Positions 8,641-16,289 of a stretch of DNA of 16,289 bases are shown here, in pieces. The notes under the pieces were generated by a model. The model ran no database searches. It saw only the letters and a list, made by a program, of their open reading frames with translations, and was not told where the DNA came from. The stretch comes from Cyclostephanos tholiformis (Eukaryota; Bacillariophyta; Thalassiosirophyceae; Thalassiosirales; Thalassiosiraceae): assembly GCA_036939975.1 (NCBI GenBank), contig JALLPB010000754.1:1-16289 (forward strand). The letters run 5' to 3'. Numbering within the stretch: the stretch's first letter is position 1; the number at the start of each line of letters is the position of its first letter. Made by a program: the position numbers and the translations under genes.

Positions 8641-10423
8641 TGGATGATGCGAATGAGTTTGCATGCACAATGTGGTCAAAGTGTCCAAACTTCACTGGGA
8701 TATGCACGAGGTGGGACAGGCCATGGCAGTTGGAATCAATCATTGCGGAGTAAATTGACTGGCAATGGGATGCATGTGCGTCTTCTGCCTCCAGCAGAGA
8801 GTCCAACGGCGTAGCAGCGTCCAATGACCCATCGCGTCCAGCAATTTGTGGTCCACGATAGTACAGCATGTTCTCCGGCTTCATTGGTAGGGCGGATGGG
8901 GCAGGACACCACGCTCGTAGGCCGCAGTCGAAGTCCAGGTATGACTTGAACAGAGGGTCACAACAGATGTCAGCGCCTAACTGCGACCAATAATCAGCAT
9001 CGGTTAGGTGAGTGTCATTCCTGTGCACGATGTTGACGTCCCAGCACATAAGACGCATCTGCAGGCGCAGCACTGCTGGGTTGTTGCCATCGTACGAAAG
9101 GATGAATTGCGCTGCATAACAATCCGTCACCCAAACGAATCTCTGTCCAAATAGCATATGGCGGTTTTTATTGATGGCCCAGTCGCCGGCAAAGCATTCA
9201 CCGAGGTGCGAGTGCAGCCGGACCTCGTTGCCACGGCAGCGTCGTCCGCCAAACACCACTGGCCGGACCATGGCAGTCGACTCCTTCGTCATAAAACTGA
9301 AATCGGACCCGGCACGGTACGCCTTCATCGCCACCTCTGATGCCTCATCTGTCGCGGGTTGGCACAAGACGTACCCAAACCCGATGGATGAGAAGTCAGA
9401 CCGGAGGATAACCAAATAAGCATGGGTCTGATAAGATGGCATTACGAACGTCATCGAAGGATCGTTGACATGCATCTGACCAGATCTCTGCGATGGGCCA
9501 CGTAGAGGTTGAATCCTGAGTTTGAAGTGGTGTATGTACTCGCTGTAAAACTGGGCGAACCCAATAAATTTTGCAACGTCACGCACGATTTCAGGAGTCG
9601 GCCACGACTGGAGCAGCTGGTGCTTTGATTGCGCCGGCCAATTCCCATTGGGGCACACATCGTTCCCCATGAATTCAAATCGCTTGGGGAAGATAAAACT
9701 TTTCGCGAGGCTAAGAGATAGACGGTAAGACAATGCAACTCTGAGTTGACATTCCATATACAACATGGAAATGGGCAGGGTGCGTCCATGGCTGACAATA
9801 TCGTCGACGATGATGCAAGTGTTTGTCGCATCTTCAATCATAATACCCATTGTTCGAGCCAGCGCCTTCCATTGGCTATCGACATCATAAATAAAGTTTA
9901 TGAATGTAGCCGGTCCGTTTGTTGGCCCAAATGGCATAACCGTATAAGTATACTTGATTGCATCTGGCCCCTGAAAAGCTAACTTCTCCTGGCTGTCCTG
10001 TGCGACAGCCAGCTGATGATACCCGGAGGGGGCATCGAACAACCATAACCACTGACCTGTCCCAAACTCCTCGAAGACAGCGGCGTTGCATCGTGGAATT
10101 GGGTACGCAATGACACATGTCACGGAGTTAAGGGGCATGTAATTGACACAGACTCGCCAAACAAAATCCTGAATGTGACGAACGTGTTCCTGATGGGGTT
10201 TTGGCGCGAGGACGGCCTTAAAGAGCCATCGACCGTCGCAAATCTGGCGTATGTGGCCAACCTTCTCGAGAGCCGCCACAGCTCATCTCATAATCGGTAG
10301 CTCGTTTGGGCCATACATGATCTTTTTCACAGCGATGGGGTGTGCGTCGCCCGTGTCAATAATGCACCCGTAGTCACGTACTGGGACGAAAACACCCCTA
10401 TCATCAAACACAGACCAGTATTT
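8641..10423 (-). pseudogene. pol: Reverse transcriptase and RNase H domains
   Basis: This part copies element RNA into DNA and removes the RNA strand. Upstream KYWSVFDDRGVFVPVRDYG and KKIMYGPNELPIMR lead to an in-frame TGA (10283-10285). RT motifs follow: CVNYMPLNS, IAYPIPRC, LFDAPSGYHQL (first catalytic Asp about 10034-10036), VMPFGPTNGPATF, and IIVDDI in place of the common YxDD (about 9797-9814). RNase H shows RSDFSSIGFG, LGECFAGDWAINKNRH, WVTDCYAAQ and TDADYWSQL, giving a D-E-D-D set (about 9397, 9199, 9124, 8995). The connection between them (about 9425-9500) is locally out of register: IWSDACQRSFDDVRNA reads in the third register, implying two compensating deletions. The register breaks near 8640, where coding passes to the methyltransferase-like part. 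ORF residues beyond that in this register are meaningless. Confidence 0.93.
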
Positions 10424-11893
10424 TTAAATGAGAGCATAGATGGACTCCTGTAGTGGCGCGTCAAGGTGGGAGAGGTCCAGATCCTTGCGTAGACGATCGC
10501 CATGAAGTGCCTCATCAAAGGGAAACATGAATCGAGGATCATCAGAATCCAATGGCGGTGGTTGATGTTTTAACTTACGTAACACAGGTCCACCATCAAT
10601 ATTATGCAGCAGCACGTCAAACTCATCAGATTGATCGGGGTATCCACGATCATCAATGAAGACGTTCTTGATGTGGCAGCGCGACCGTGACTTGTCGGCA
10701 ACATGAATTGGACTCTCTGTACTAGTGGACGGGGCCGAATACGTTGATGTGCGAATGCATGGCCTGTTATTAATGTCAAATGTGCCATTTCGGGCGGGCG
10801 CGCCAATCGAAGGCGTGATGGAACGAGGTAAACCGGCAGCGGAATAGCTGCGTTGCATTACGCCAAAAGCCTGGGCTGAGATTAACGCTTTGATTTTTGC
10901 AAGGGCAAGAAGAACCTCCTGAATCACGGCTGAGTGTGGTGCAGCATCTTGGACCCCAACGACTGGAATTGATTTCGTTGCGTGACGAAAATTGATGGGG
11001 AAGGGGTCGCAAACAAGATGCTTGGCATCGCACACATTGTCGATGAAATCAACAATCATCCCTGTTGCTTTTATGAAAGTAAGACCAAGGATCAAATTTA
11101 CAGCAACATCAGGGCCAGTCGTGACAAGAAGGGAGGTATCATTTCCGTCCTTGGTAACATACGGAAGGTGGATCTCTAAACCAACCGACAATTCAGTCGT
11201 AATTGGCGTCGCCACAGAAGATGTGACGATGCCAGACAGTACAATCACCGCGTAATCTTCAGGGAGGTAGCTCGCCTTCAATATCTGGGGATATTGCTGA
11301 ACCACCGCCTCCATATAATTGAAGTTTGCAGTACTCAGGGACGCACCAGTGTCAATCATGCAGCGCAGACCCAGGCAGCCCTTCTCCTCAGTACTCGTGC
11401 CAGTTTGCAGGGTTAGGTGTGGCATAGGGCTATGGATGGCGATTGGAATTTGAGGTTTGGAAGACTGGGTGGACATGACAACAACATCCTGGTGGAGGGT
11501 GACGTTACTGCGGCGGATGAGTCCAGGGCTTGAAGCGGCAGTGAGGCTCGATGCCGTGCTGCTGGCACCGCTGGGCACAGCCTTAGCAACAGACTCCTGG
11601 TGCTGGACTGCCAGAACTGCCCGCCGAGACTCAGGAATGTCCTCCCAATTCACGGTGTTGAGGTTTTCCCGCTTCTTGTTATTCCTTGCATTCCATTTCC
11701 TCCTTGCTTGCATCTGTTGGATCTTCCTCTCAGCCTTCTCCTTGATGCCAGGCTCACCAGCACGGGGGCAGATGACAACGTACTTCCCGTCAATAAGACG
11801 AGAATACTGGTGAGGGCCGCCACATCCAAAACAATCTGGCACATAGGTGCCAGACGGAGTGCGCTTGCCCGCCTCACTTCCTCCGTAGCGTTG
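10424..11893 (-). pseudogene. Gag zinc knuckle, aspartic protease and linker to RT
   Basis: Just after the MITE-like insert the second register resumes with QRYGGSEAGKRTPSG and a zinc-knuckle-like PDCFGCGGPH. The spacing is C-x2-C-x3-H, and the next Cys (VVICP) is 13 residues on, so it is not a classic CX2CX4HX4C knuckle; it would bind element RNA. A basic stretch follows (RRKWNARNNKKREN). The retropepsin part has the catalytic MIDTGASLS (Asp at about 11351-11353) and the second-half signature NLILGLTFI (about 11067-11100); it would cleave the polyprotein. The C-terminal 170 residues are a linker towards RT. The start usually drawn at 11842 is a GTG inside the knuckle, not a real start. The register ends at a TAA (10424-10426), after which RT-linked sequence continues (KYWSVFDDRG). 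Confidence 0.88.
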
Positions 11894-11897
11894 GATC

Positions 11898-12067
11898 TGC
11901 CGCAGCTAATATCGAATCTGCCTTAGCTTCGATATTAGATGCCTAGAATCGGATTTACATGGAGTTTTCCTGCAACTATCCACAAGGCCCAACAGATTTT
12001 TAAAGGTCATTCCGGAAATTACCTGCTCAAATCCGATTCTAGGGCAGATTCGATATTAGCTGCGACA
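11898..12067. mobile_element. MITE-like insertion in gag, about 170 bp
   Basis: Terminal inverted repeats at 11894-11922 and 12043-12071 match at 28 of 29 positions, counting the flanking GATC. They are followed by an inner pair (11942-11956 with 12029-12043, 15 of 15). The left arm carries 19 extra bases that fold back on it: CTAATATCGAA pairs with TTCGATATTAG. GATC flanks both sides (11894-11897, 12068-12071) and may be the target duplication. Without the 174 bp, the gag reading passes from SVAEKT to QRYGGSEAG in one register, which supports a precise insertion. No coding capacity. A 4-bp GATC duplication cannot be told from the palindromic end of the repeats, so superfamily is not assigned. 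Confidence 0.8.
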
Positions 12068-12071
12068 GATC

Positions 12072-13335
12072 GTCTTCTCCGCCACACTCGCGTGACCTTG
12101 ACCTTGGGAGAGGAGGTGGAATTGCTCGCCACCACGCCGTTCAACATGGACAATGTCCCGAATTGGGTTCAAGTCATTTTCCGCCTTGATGAGGGCATTC
12201 AGCATGTCCACAAGGATTGTGTGTTGCTGCTGAGCTGCGCGCATGCGAGTTTGCCCATAATTTGGGTAATGAACGCGAAAGCCGTTCTTCAGCGATTGAT
12301 CGATATGATCCTGGAAGATGCCCGCCAGATCGATTGGAAATTCTTCGAGGTCATAGAAGGATCTAATCGCATTGAGGAAGGTGCTGTAATACACCTGAGC
12401 GCCCAATTTGATGGGGTGTTGCCATCGGCGTCGATGTAGCACTGCCAGATGTGCTTGAGTACGTTGTGTGGCTCGATGGAATAGCCTGGCACCAATTCCA
12501 TAAACATGGTTTGATGGATGGTATCAGATGCGAGGCGCATGACCAATGACTTGAGCTCGCCGTATACGGCAGTGCTATCCGTCCGACAGGATGTTAAGTT
12601 GAAGCTTGGGGCCAGCAGGTTGTATGGCCCATCCTGGTGTGTGTAGCCAAGAATTTCACGCCGCACCTCCGCGGCGGTCATAGTGCGGAGATCCGCGGGG
12701 CCAATCCATGAGGTGAGCATGTAGGATGCGCCCGCACCGTTGGTCAAATTTTGGGAGCTCTGTGGGAGCTGAAGATAATACTCCCCTCGAAGGACAACAT
12801 TAGGAGCTGGGTTGGCAGCGGCAATCGTCAAGTCGGCAAAGTCTAACTCCAGCTGGACGCGGACAAATTTCACGGTGGCGTGACAATCAGCTATATTGCC
12901 GTCTTGAACAGGCAATAGGATGGACGCGTCCCCGGGGGTGGTGGTATTATTTATGCGTGCTCCCCTCTCATCGTGCCACGAGAGGATCTGTAGGTACTGG
13001 AAGTTTGACCAGTTTCAAGACAGCTTGCGTTCCCAGTTGGCGAGGCCTGCTTCCGCAGTCAGCATCAGGTTGAGACGATTGGCGAGGGTTAAAATTCGCA
13101 CGTGCTGATCGAGATCAGCTCCAGCGAGTGCCGTCCTGTTGTGCTGGAAGGCCAACGCCTTCTCCGGGTCCGACATGGTCTCGTCAACCTTCTTGTACAA
13201 TGAGACTGACGTGCGCCCGATGGACACAATTTTGGGTTTTTGGGGAATAAAGGAAGCTTTCGCCACGTGAATTGCCTGAATATTTGGGCTTGCCATGTTG
13301 GAATAAGCGGGGGGGGAGTGAGGGAAGTAATTCAT
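12072..13335 (-). pseudogene. gag: Retrotransposon gag (capsid part), broken
   Basis: Gag would form the particle that packages element RNA in the cytoplasm. The ATG at 13333-13335 lies about 20 bp after the LTR, and a second in-frame ATG follows at 13294-13296. The first register runs to a TGA at 13015-13017 (after ERKLS) and continues past it (NWSNFQYLQIL) to about 12410. The reading then changes from WQCYIDADGNTPS to the second register with KLGAQVYYSTFLNAIRSF, a single-base-type shift in about 12402-12425. The second register stays open up to the MITE-like insert. Identity rests on position, mostly polar and helical composition and direct continuation into the zinc knuckle; no strong gag motif is visible. 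Capsid-fold similarity is not demonstrated. Confidence 0.7.
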
Positions 13336-13336
13336 T

Positions 13337-13354
13337 CAATATCATGGAGCACCA
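13337..13354 (-). other. Candidate primer binding site
   Basis: Directly after the 5' LTR end the element strand reads TGGTGCTCCATGATATTG. A PBS typically begins TGG, the complement of a tRNA CCA end, at or within a few bases of the LTR, and this fits with no gap if the LTR ends at 13355. I could not assign the primer tRNA. The gag ATG follows almost at once (13333-13335), leaving practically no untranslated leader. Confidence 0.5.
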
Positions 13355-13478
13355 CTTAGATGACTTGGGATGAAGTGAGACTTAGGATTGGTTTATCGTT
13401 ACAATCCTAAGGTTCAACGCAGACCAAGGACAGACGGACAGGCAGACAGACCGAGCACCTAGGGACCTAGTCCCTTAA
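13355..13478 (-). repeat. 5' LTR of the retrotransposon
   Basis: This is the partner of the 4904-5027 repeat and would carry the promoter and the start of the genomic RNA. The inverted repeat CTTAGGATTG (13381-13390) with CAATCCTAAG (13402-13411) is perfect here, with an 11-bp spacer. In element orientation the spacer region holds CGATAAACC, a weak TATA-like string, and a CCAAT string. CAGAC is repeated several times in 13424-13450. At the outer end AGGGAC and GTCCCT form a second small stem. Confidence 0.92.
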
Positions 13479-13483
13479 GAATT
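13479..13483. repeat. Target site duplication GAATT, right copy
   Basis: Matches 4899-4903. Joining the two flanks once gives AACCATGAATTCATGGTT, a perfect 18-bp palindrome centred on the duplicated bases. Confidence 0.85.
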
Positions 13484-13904
13484 CATGGTTAATTCCCGCT
13501 GAATTCCTTTTCAAATTCTTGTCACGTTCAGCAAAATGTTGTCAGAGACAATTAGCCCCCCAGACCTATTCCCACTCACTTCCGTTGCTAAAATTGGGGC
13601 TGAAAAAGTTGTGATGAAGCTAGAGAACCTAACACAAGAGCCCCCAAAATGCGAAAATCACTACCATGAATTCATACCTCTGCAATTTCAACCGCCATGC
13701 TCTCCAAGGTGGGCGGCATGGCAATCCAAGCACATGAGTCATTTGGAGGGACATATACATCACAACCAATGACAAACCATCGCATCAATTTGTCGGTGCA
13801 TCATTACAAAATAGGTCATAAAAATAGTAATAATTATATTTTTTTCTAGTTTTAACAACTATTACCCATCACATAGTATATTAGTTGATTGTTGTATGCT
13901 TTGT

Positions 13905-13955
13905 TGCTGGGAGTGGGGCCCCGTGGTGGCCGTATGACGATGGCAGCCACCATTA
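13905..13955. repeat. Hairpin-bearing dispersed repeat, copy 1
   Basis: GGGAGTGGGG (13909-13918) is followed by a hairpin of TGGTGGC (13924-13930) with GCCACCA (13946-13952). A similar layout recurs about 440 bp downstream, suggesting a short dispersed repeat. Confidence 0.5.
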
Positions 13956-14346
13956 TTGTATGATGCGATGATTCACATCATCCAGAAATCGTCTCCTCCT
14001 GCTCCTTTGCCACTTCCATCATCACCACCGCCACCACACATCATGCCTAAATGATGTCCTTTCTGAGAGGACATGGCTTGGTGATCAATTTGGCATGGAG
14101 GCGGCTGAGTGAGGTGGCTCTGATGCTGCTGATGATGCTCATCCTCACCTTACCGGATGTCATGGCCAATCTTCTGGAACAAATACCTACCTATTCCTAT
14201 GGAGAAAACACAGAACACAAGCTTTCAAACTCCCATCAACACGACGCGAGTAGAGCGGTCTAATTAAATGATTATTAATGCCATATCCCTATTTTAATGG
14301 CATAGTCTTATTGAGATATACTATGGCTAGACATCTTGTGTGGCAG

Positions 14347-14400
14347 CGCCGGGAGTGGGGGACCATGGTGGCTGTTGGATTATGGCGGCCGCCAATGGTC
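14347..14400. repeat. Hairpin-bearing dispersed repeat, copy 2
   Basis: GGGAGTGGGG (14351-14360) is followed by GACCATGGTGGC, which pairs imperfectly with GCCGCCAATGGTC (14361-14400). Sequence and fold resemble 13905-13955, with clear divergence. Confidence 0.5.
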
Positions 14401-14858
14401 AGTTGGTTCATTTTTCACTAGCTTTAGCAAGCATTTAGGCTGCGATTTTGTTTGTTAGACCAACATGGTTCACAAAAGAAAATGACTAGCTTTGCACAGT
14501 CATTCTTTACCTTAAAATGACTTTTGGCGCTCTTTTTTTGCAAAAAACGCTGATTTTGTTGTGCAAATGCAGCAATACACCTACAAAATGACCATTTTCT
14601 ATTTGCGTATCGGTTTTGTTGAGTTCAAAAACACCAATAATCTTTGGTAGAGGGTCCAGCAGGAGAGTTCCCCGCCATTTTTTCTTCGCTCCCTAAAATT
14701 CCAGAAAAAATCTTGTGCGCGAAAAACCAAAAAAAGCAGCGGGTCACGGACTGACGGGGACACCAATTTTGTCCACCGCCTGCATTCCCCTCCCCTTCCC
14801 TCCCCCCAACTTTGTCAACAATTTCATTCCCTCAACAAGGGAATAGGTAATTTCTGGT

Positions 14859-14901
14859 GACGCTACAGCATATAGCATTTGGTGAGGGATGCCGTAGCGT
14901 C
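14859..14901. repeat. Inverted repeat (hairpin)
   Basis: GACGCTACAGCAT (14859-14871) pairs with ATGCCGTAGCGTC (14889-14901) at 12 of 13 positions around a 17-nt loop. Confidence 0.75.
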
Positions 14902-14986
14902 GACGAAATTGGGGTTAAGTGTGCCCCCATTGCTTAATCGCAGGCACAGGCCCAAAAAATGGGGTTTCTGGTTGGCCTTCTTGTTG

Positions 14987-15012
14987 GAACCAATCGTTTA
15001 TACGATTGGTTC
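14987..15012. repeat. Perfect 11-bp hairpin with 4-nt loop
   Basis: GAACCAATCGT, loop TTAT, ACGATTGGTTC. Such a tight perfect stem is unlikely by chance at a given site. It lies about 130 bp before the candidate ORF at 15142. Function unknown. Confidence 0.8.
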
Positions 15013-15141
15013 TCTCCAACACGATCCCCCCCTTCACATGACCCCACCCCGCCCATCACCTTCTCTTCTAGTGCATTCATGTGAGGCGGGGCGACATAAA
15101 AGCTGTGTGCTCTCCCGACTCGCGCTGCCTCGCCTTCCGTC

Positions 15142-15417
15142 ATGCTGCCTAGATTTGAGGGGATTTTGTCGAGGAAACTCCTCGACCGCCACCAGCGGTG
15201 TCTCTGCACACCACCGCCGTCAAAGACCTCCAGGACGCAAGGGGAGGGCGACGACAACAACAGTGGCAGCAGCGGGGGCGGCGGCGACAACGACTACGTC
15301 CCGCCCCCCATCATTCGCCTCCAATCGGCCGTCATCGTTGTGCGACGACTACGACGACGTGCGAAGACGGATGCAAAGACGCGGGGCGGGGGGGGAGGAC
15401 GACGGAAGGTACAATGA
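15142..15417 (+). CDS. Candidate small ORF of unknown function
   Basis: A 91-codon frame starts at a true ATG (15142-15144). A TATA-like CATAAAAG at 15095-15102 lies about 40 bp upstream, with a pyrimidine-rich patch between. The first 30 residues (MLPRFEGILSRKLLDRHQRC and on) look like ordinary protein. The rest is low complexity: Gly/Ser/Asp runs, then an Arg-rich tail that follows from the GAC/GGC-rich DNA. A GT at 15412 and a pyrimidine-rich CTAACAG ending at 15488 could bound a short intron, but joining them gives no long frame. No family recognised. It may be chance or the 5' part of a gene. Confidence 0.2.
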   Translation: MLPRFEGILSRKLLDRHQRCLCTPPPSKTSRTQGEGDDNNSGSSGGGGDNDYVPPPIIRLQSAVIVVRRLRRRAKTDAKTRGGGGGRRKVQ

Positions 15418-15790
15418 CGCGCGACTAAGACGACCATCAATTTGGGAGCACGAGGCATCTCTGACATGCTAGCTCTCCCTCCTAACAGAAAAGTGCAATG
15501 ACGACGACGACGACGATGAAGACGAGATGACGATGACAACAACAACGTCATCGTCAACGTCGACGCCAACAACGACATCAACAATGACAAAGTATAAGCA
15601 ACAATCAAACAGTGCACCAGAGAAAGAAAAGGACATGGGGGCATACGACTAATCAAACAATGATGACAACACAACAACATCGAAGACAAGAGGCGACAAT
15701 GATGGATGATGATGACGGGCAACAATGGTCAGAGATACGACAATCAAATAATGCACGAGAGGGAGAGGAGAATGTTGGGCGGGGGCGACA
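15240..15790. repeat. GAC/AAC-rich low-complexity tract
   Basis: This long purine-biased stretch of imperfect GAC, GAT, AAC and CAA triplets has open frames on both strands that simply reflect the repeat. Within it a segment starting CAATCAAAC at 15602 recurs in diverged form from 15741 (CAATCAAATA, then GCAC-AGAG), a period of about 139 bp. Confidence 0.7.
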
Positions 15791-15855
15791 ACGTTGGTGG
15801 CAATGGATGACGGCGGACAACAAAGACTATGAAGGGTAGATGTTTACCCCCCCGG

Positions 15856-15900
15856 TTGAATTCCTACGTAGAATAAAATGAATTCCTACGTAATTTTATT
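15856..15900. repeat. Direct repeat GAATTCCTACGTA with embedded hairpin
   Basis: GAATTCCTACGTA is repeated around GAATAAAAT (about 15858-15870 and 15880-15892; the first copy starts TGAATTCC). AATAAAAT (15872-15879) pairs with ATTTTATT (15893-15900) across the second copy, giving an 8-bp stem with a 13-nt loop. Confidence 0.65.
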
Positions 15901-15949
15901 ACCCGCCATTTTTTGTGATCCCTCCCCAACCATGGTGTCCGTCGCTCCA

Positions 15950-16289
15950 TAGCCCCTATGATCCACTTGGAGTTGGAATTATGCCCCAATACTTTAGGGT
16001 CGTCTTTCTCAAGTGCATTGGAACAATCCCTATGCTTTTCATGTCTCACCTGCATGTAGTTTTAGTGTTGCAATACATTAAACAACTGGGGTGTGTTATT
16101 TTGCTAGCTTTTGCTAGATAAACAGCGGTAGCCCCACTGGCCAACTTAGAAATAGAATTATGCCTCAAAACTTTGCAGGCATATTTTACACATAAGTAAT
16201 AATAATTCCCAAACTTTTTATGCCCCATATGCATTTGGCTGGGAAAGTGCAAGATACATTGTGAGTCTGTAAAAACACTAGATAAATTG
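15950..16289. repeat. Diverged tandem repeat, period about 180 bp
   Basis: Two units can be aligned by eye. TAGCCCC, then GAATTATGCCCCAA-ACTTT near 15976, recurs as TAGCCCC and GAATTATGCCTCAAAACTTT near 16155 (offset 179). The unit end TGCAATACATT near 16069-16079 recurs as TGCAAGATACATT ending at 16260 (offset about 181). The array continues to the window edge. The unit length is satellite-like. Short frames across it are not genes. Confidence 0.7.

Larger units (their letters stand above)
4904..13478 (-). mobile_element. Ty3/gypsy-like LTR retrotransposon, degenerate, about 8.6 kb
   Basis: The element is bounded by two direct LTRs (13355-13478 is the 5' LTR in element orientation, 4904-5027 the 3' LTR) and by GAATT target duplications. 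Between them, on the minus strand, lie gag, zinc knuckle, aspartic protease, reverse transcriptase, RNase H, a methyltransferase-like domain, integrase and a C-terminal extension. Integrase after RNase H is the Ty3/gypsy order rather than Ty1/copia. Coding runs in three registers. The first covers 12425-13335, the second about 8640-12425, and the third 5262 to about 8640. In-frame stops lie at 13015-13017, 10424-10426, 10283-10285, 7002-7004 and 6438-6440. A 170-bp MITE-like insert splits gag. The LTRs differ at 4 of 124 positions, so insertion is fairly recent relative to the piggyBac remnant. The copy is non-autonomous now. Confidence 0.95.
13484..14858. other. Non-coding region right of the retrotransposon
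   Basis: No gene is supported here. Short open frames (13536-13772 and 14051-14263, plus strand, both with ATG) match nothing I recognise and have no supporting context. The notable content is a diverged hairpin-bearing repeat at about 13905-13955 and 14347-14400. The rest is AT-rich unique-looking DNA. Confidence 0.5.

Noticed and set aside
8600..8660. Programmed frameshift between RNase H and the methyltransferase-like domain
   Set aside because: No recognisable slippery heptamer or stop-linked shift site is visible at the junction, and the copy has other unprogrammed frame changes. An intact relative would settle it.
6438..13017. Reassigned stop codons as an explanation for in-frame TAA and TGA in pol
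   Set aside because: The same element also has frame changes and an inserted MITE, the last codon of the polyprotein is itself TGA, and the piggyBac relic nearby is plainly decayed. Simple mutation explains the stops.
14879..15472. Plus-strand 197-codon frame
   Set aside because: It begins at a TTG, crosses a hairpin and low-complexity GAC/GGC sequence, and shows no recognisable domain. The ATG frame at 15142 overlaps it and is at best equally plausible.
1..16289. CRISPR array, rRNA genes or bacterial operon structure
   Set aside because: No regularly spaced identical repeats, no conserved rRNA segments and no clustered intact co-directional genes were seen.

Overview
This is eukaryotic nuclear DNA made mostly of decayed transposable elements. 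There are no operons, ribosome-binding sites or bacterial genes. From memory of the families, and without any search, both large elements resemble those of diatoms and other stramenopile algae: a piggyBac-type transposase with an acidic N-terminal half, and a Ty3/gypsy polyprotein with extra domains. That assignment is an inference of moderate strength.

Layout. Positions 276-2945 (minus strand) hold a broken piggyBac-like transposase with in-frame stops, frame changes and a 16-bp tandem duplication at the probable catalytic Asp. Positions 2946-4898 are non-coding, with a TATA/ATG/splice-donor-like arrangement, a possible tRNA-derived SINE fragment and a short tandem repeat. Positions 4904-13478 are one nearly complete Ty3/gypsy-like LTR retrotransposon on the minus strand. 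It has LTRs of about 124 bp (4 mismatches) and a GAATT duplication lying inside an 18-bp perfect palindrome. Its order is gag, zinc knuckle, protease, reverse transcriptase, RNase H, a methyltransferase-like domain, integrase, GPY/F module, and a long unknown C-terminal domain. A 170-bp MITE-like insert with GATC flanks splits gag. Positions 13484-16289 are non-coding or low complexity: hairpins, a GAC/AAC-rich tract, a weak candidate ORF, and a diverged tandem repeat with a period of about 180 bp that runs off the window.

How the parts work together. The retrotransposon would have encoded one gag-pol polyprotein. Here it is broken by five in-frame stops and several frame changes, so this copy cannot make a full product. 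The most unusual part is the domain of about 330 residues between RNase H and integrase. It shows the ordered skeleton of a C5-cytosine DNA methyltransferase, including the late motifs IX and X, but lacks the Pro-Cys and Glu-Asn-Val catalytic motifs. No certain cellular gene was found.
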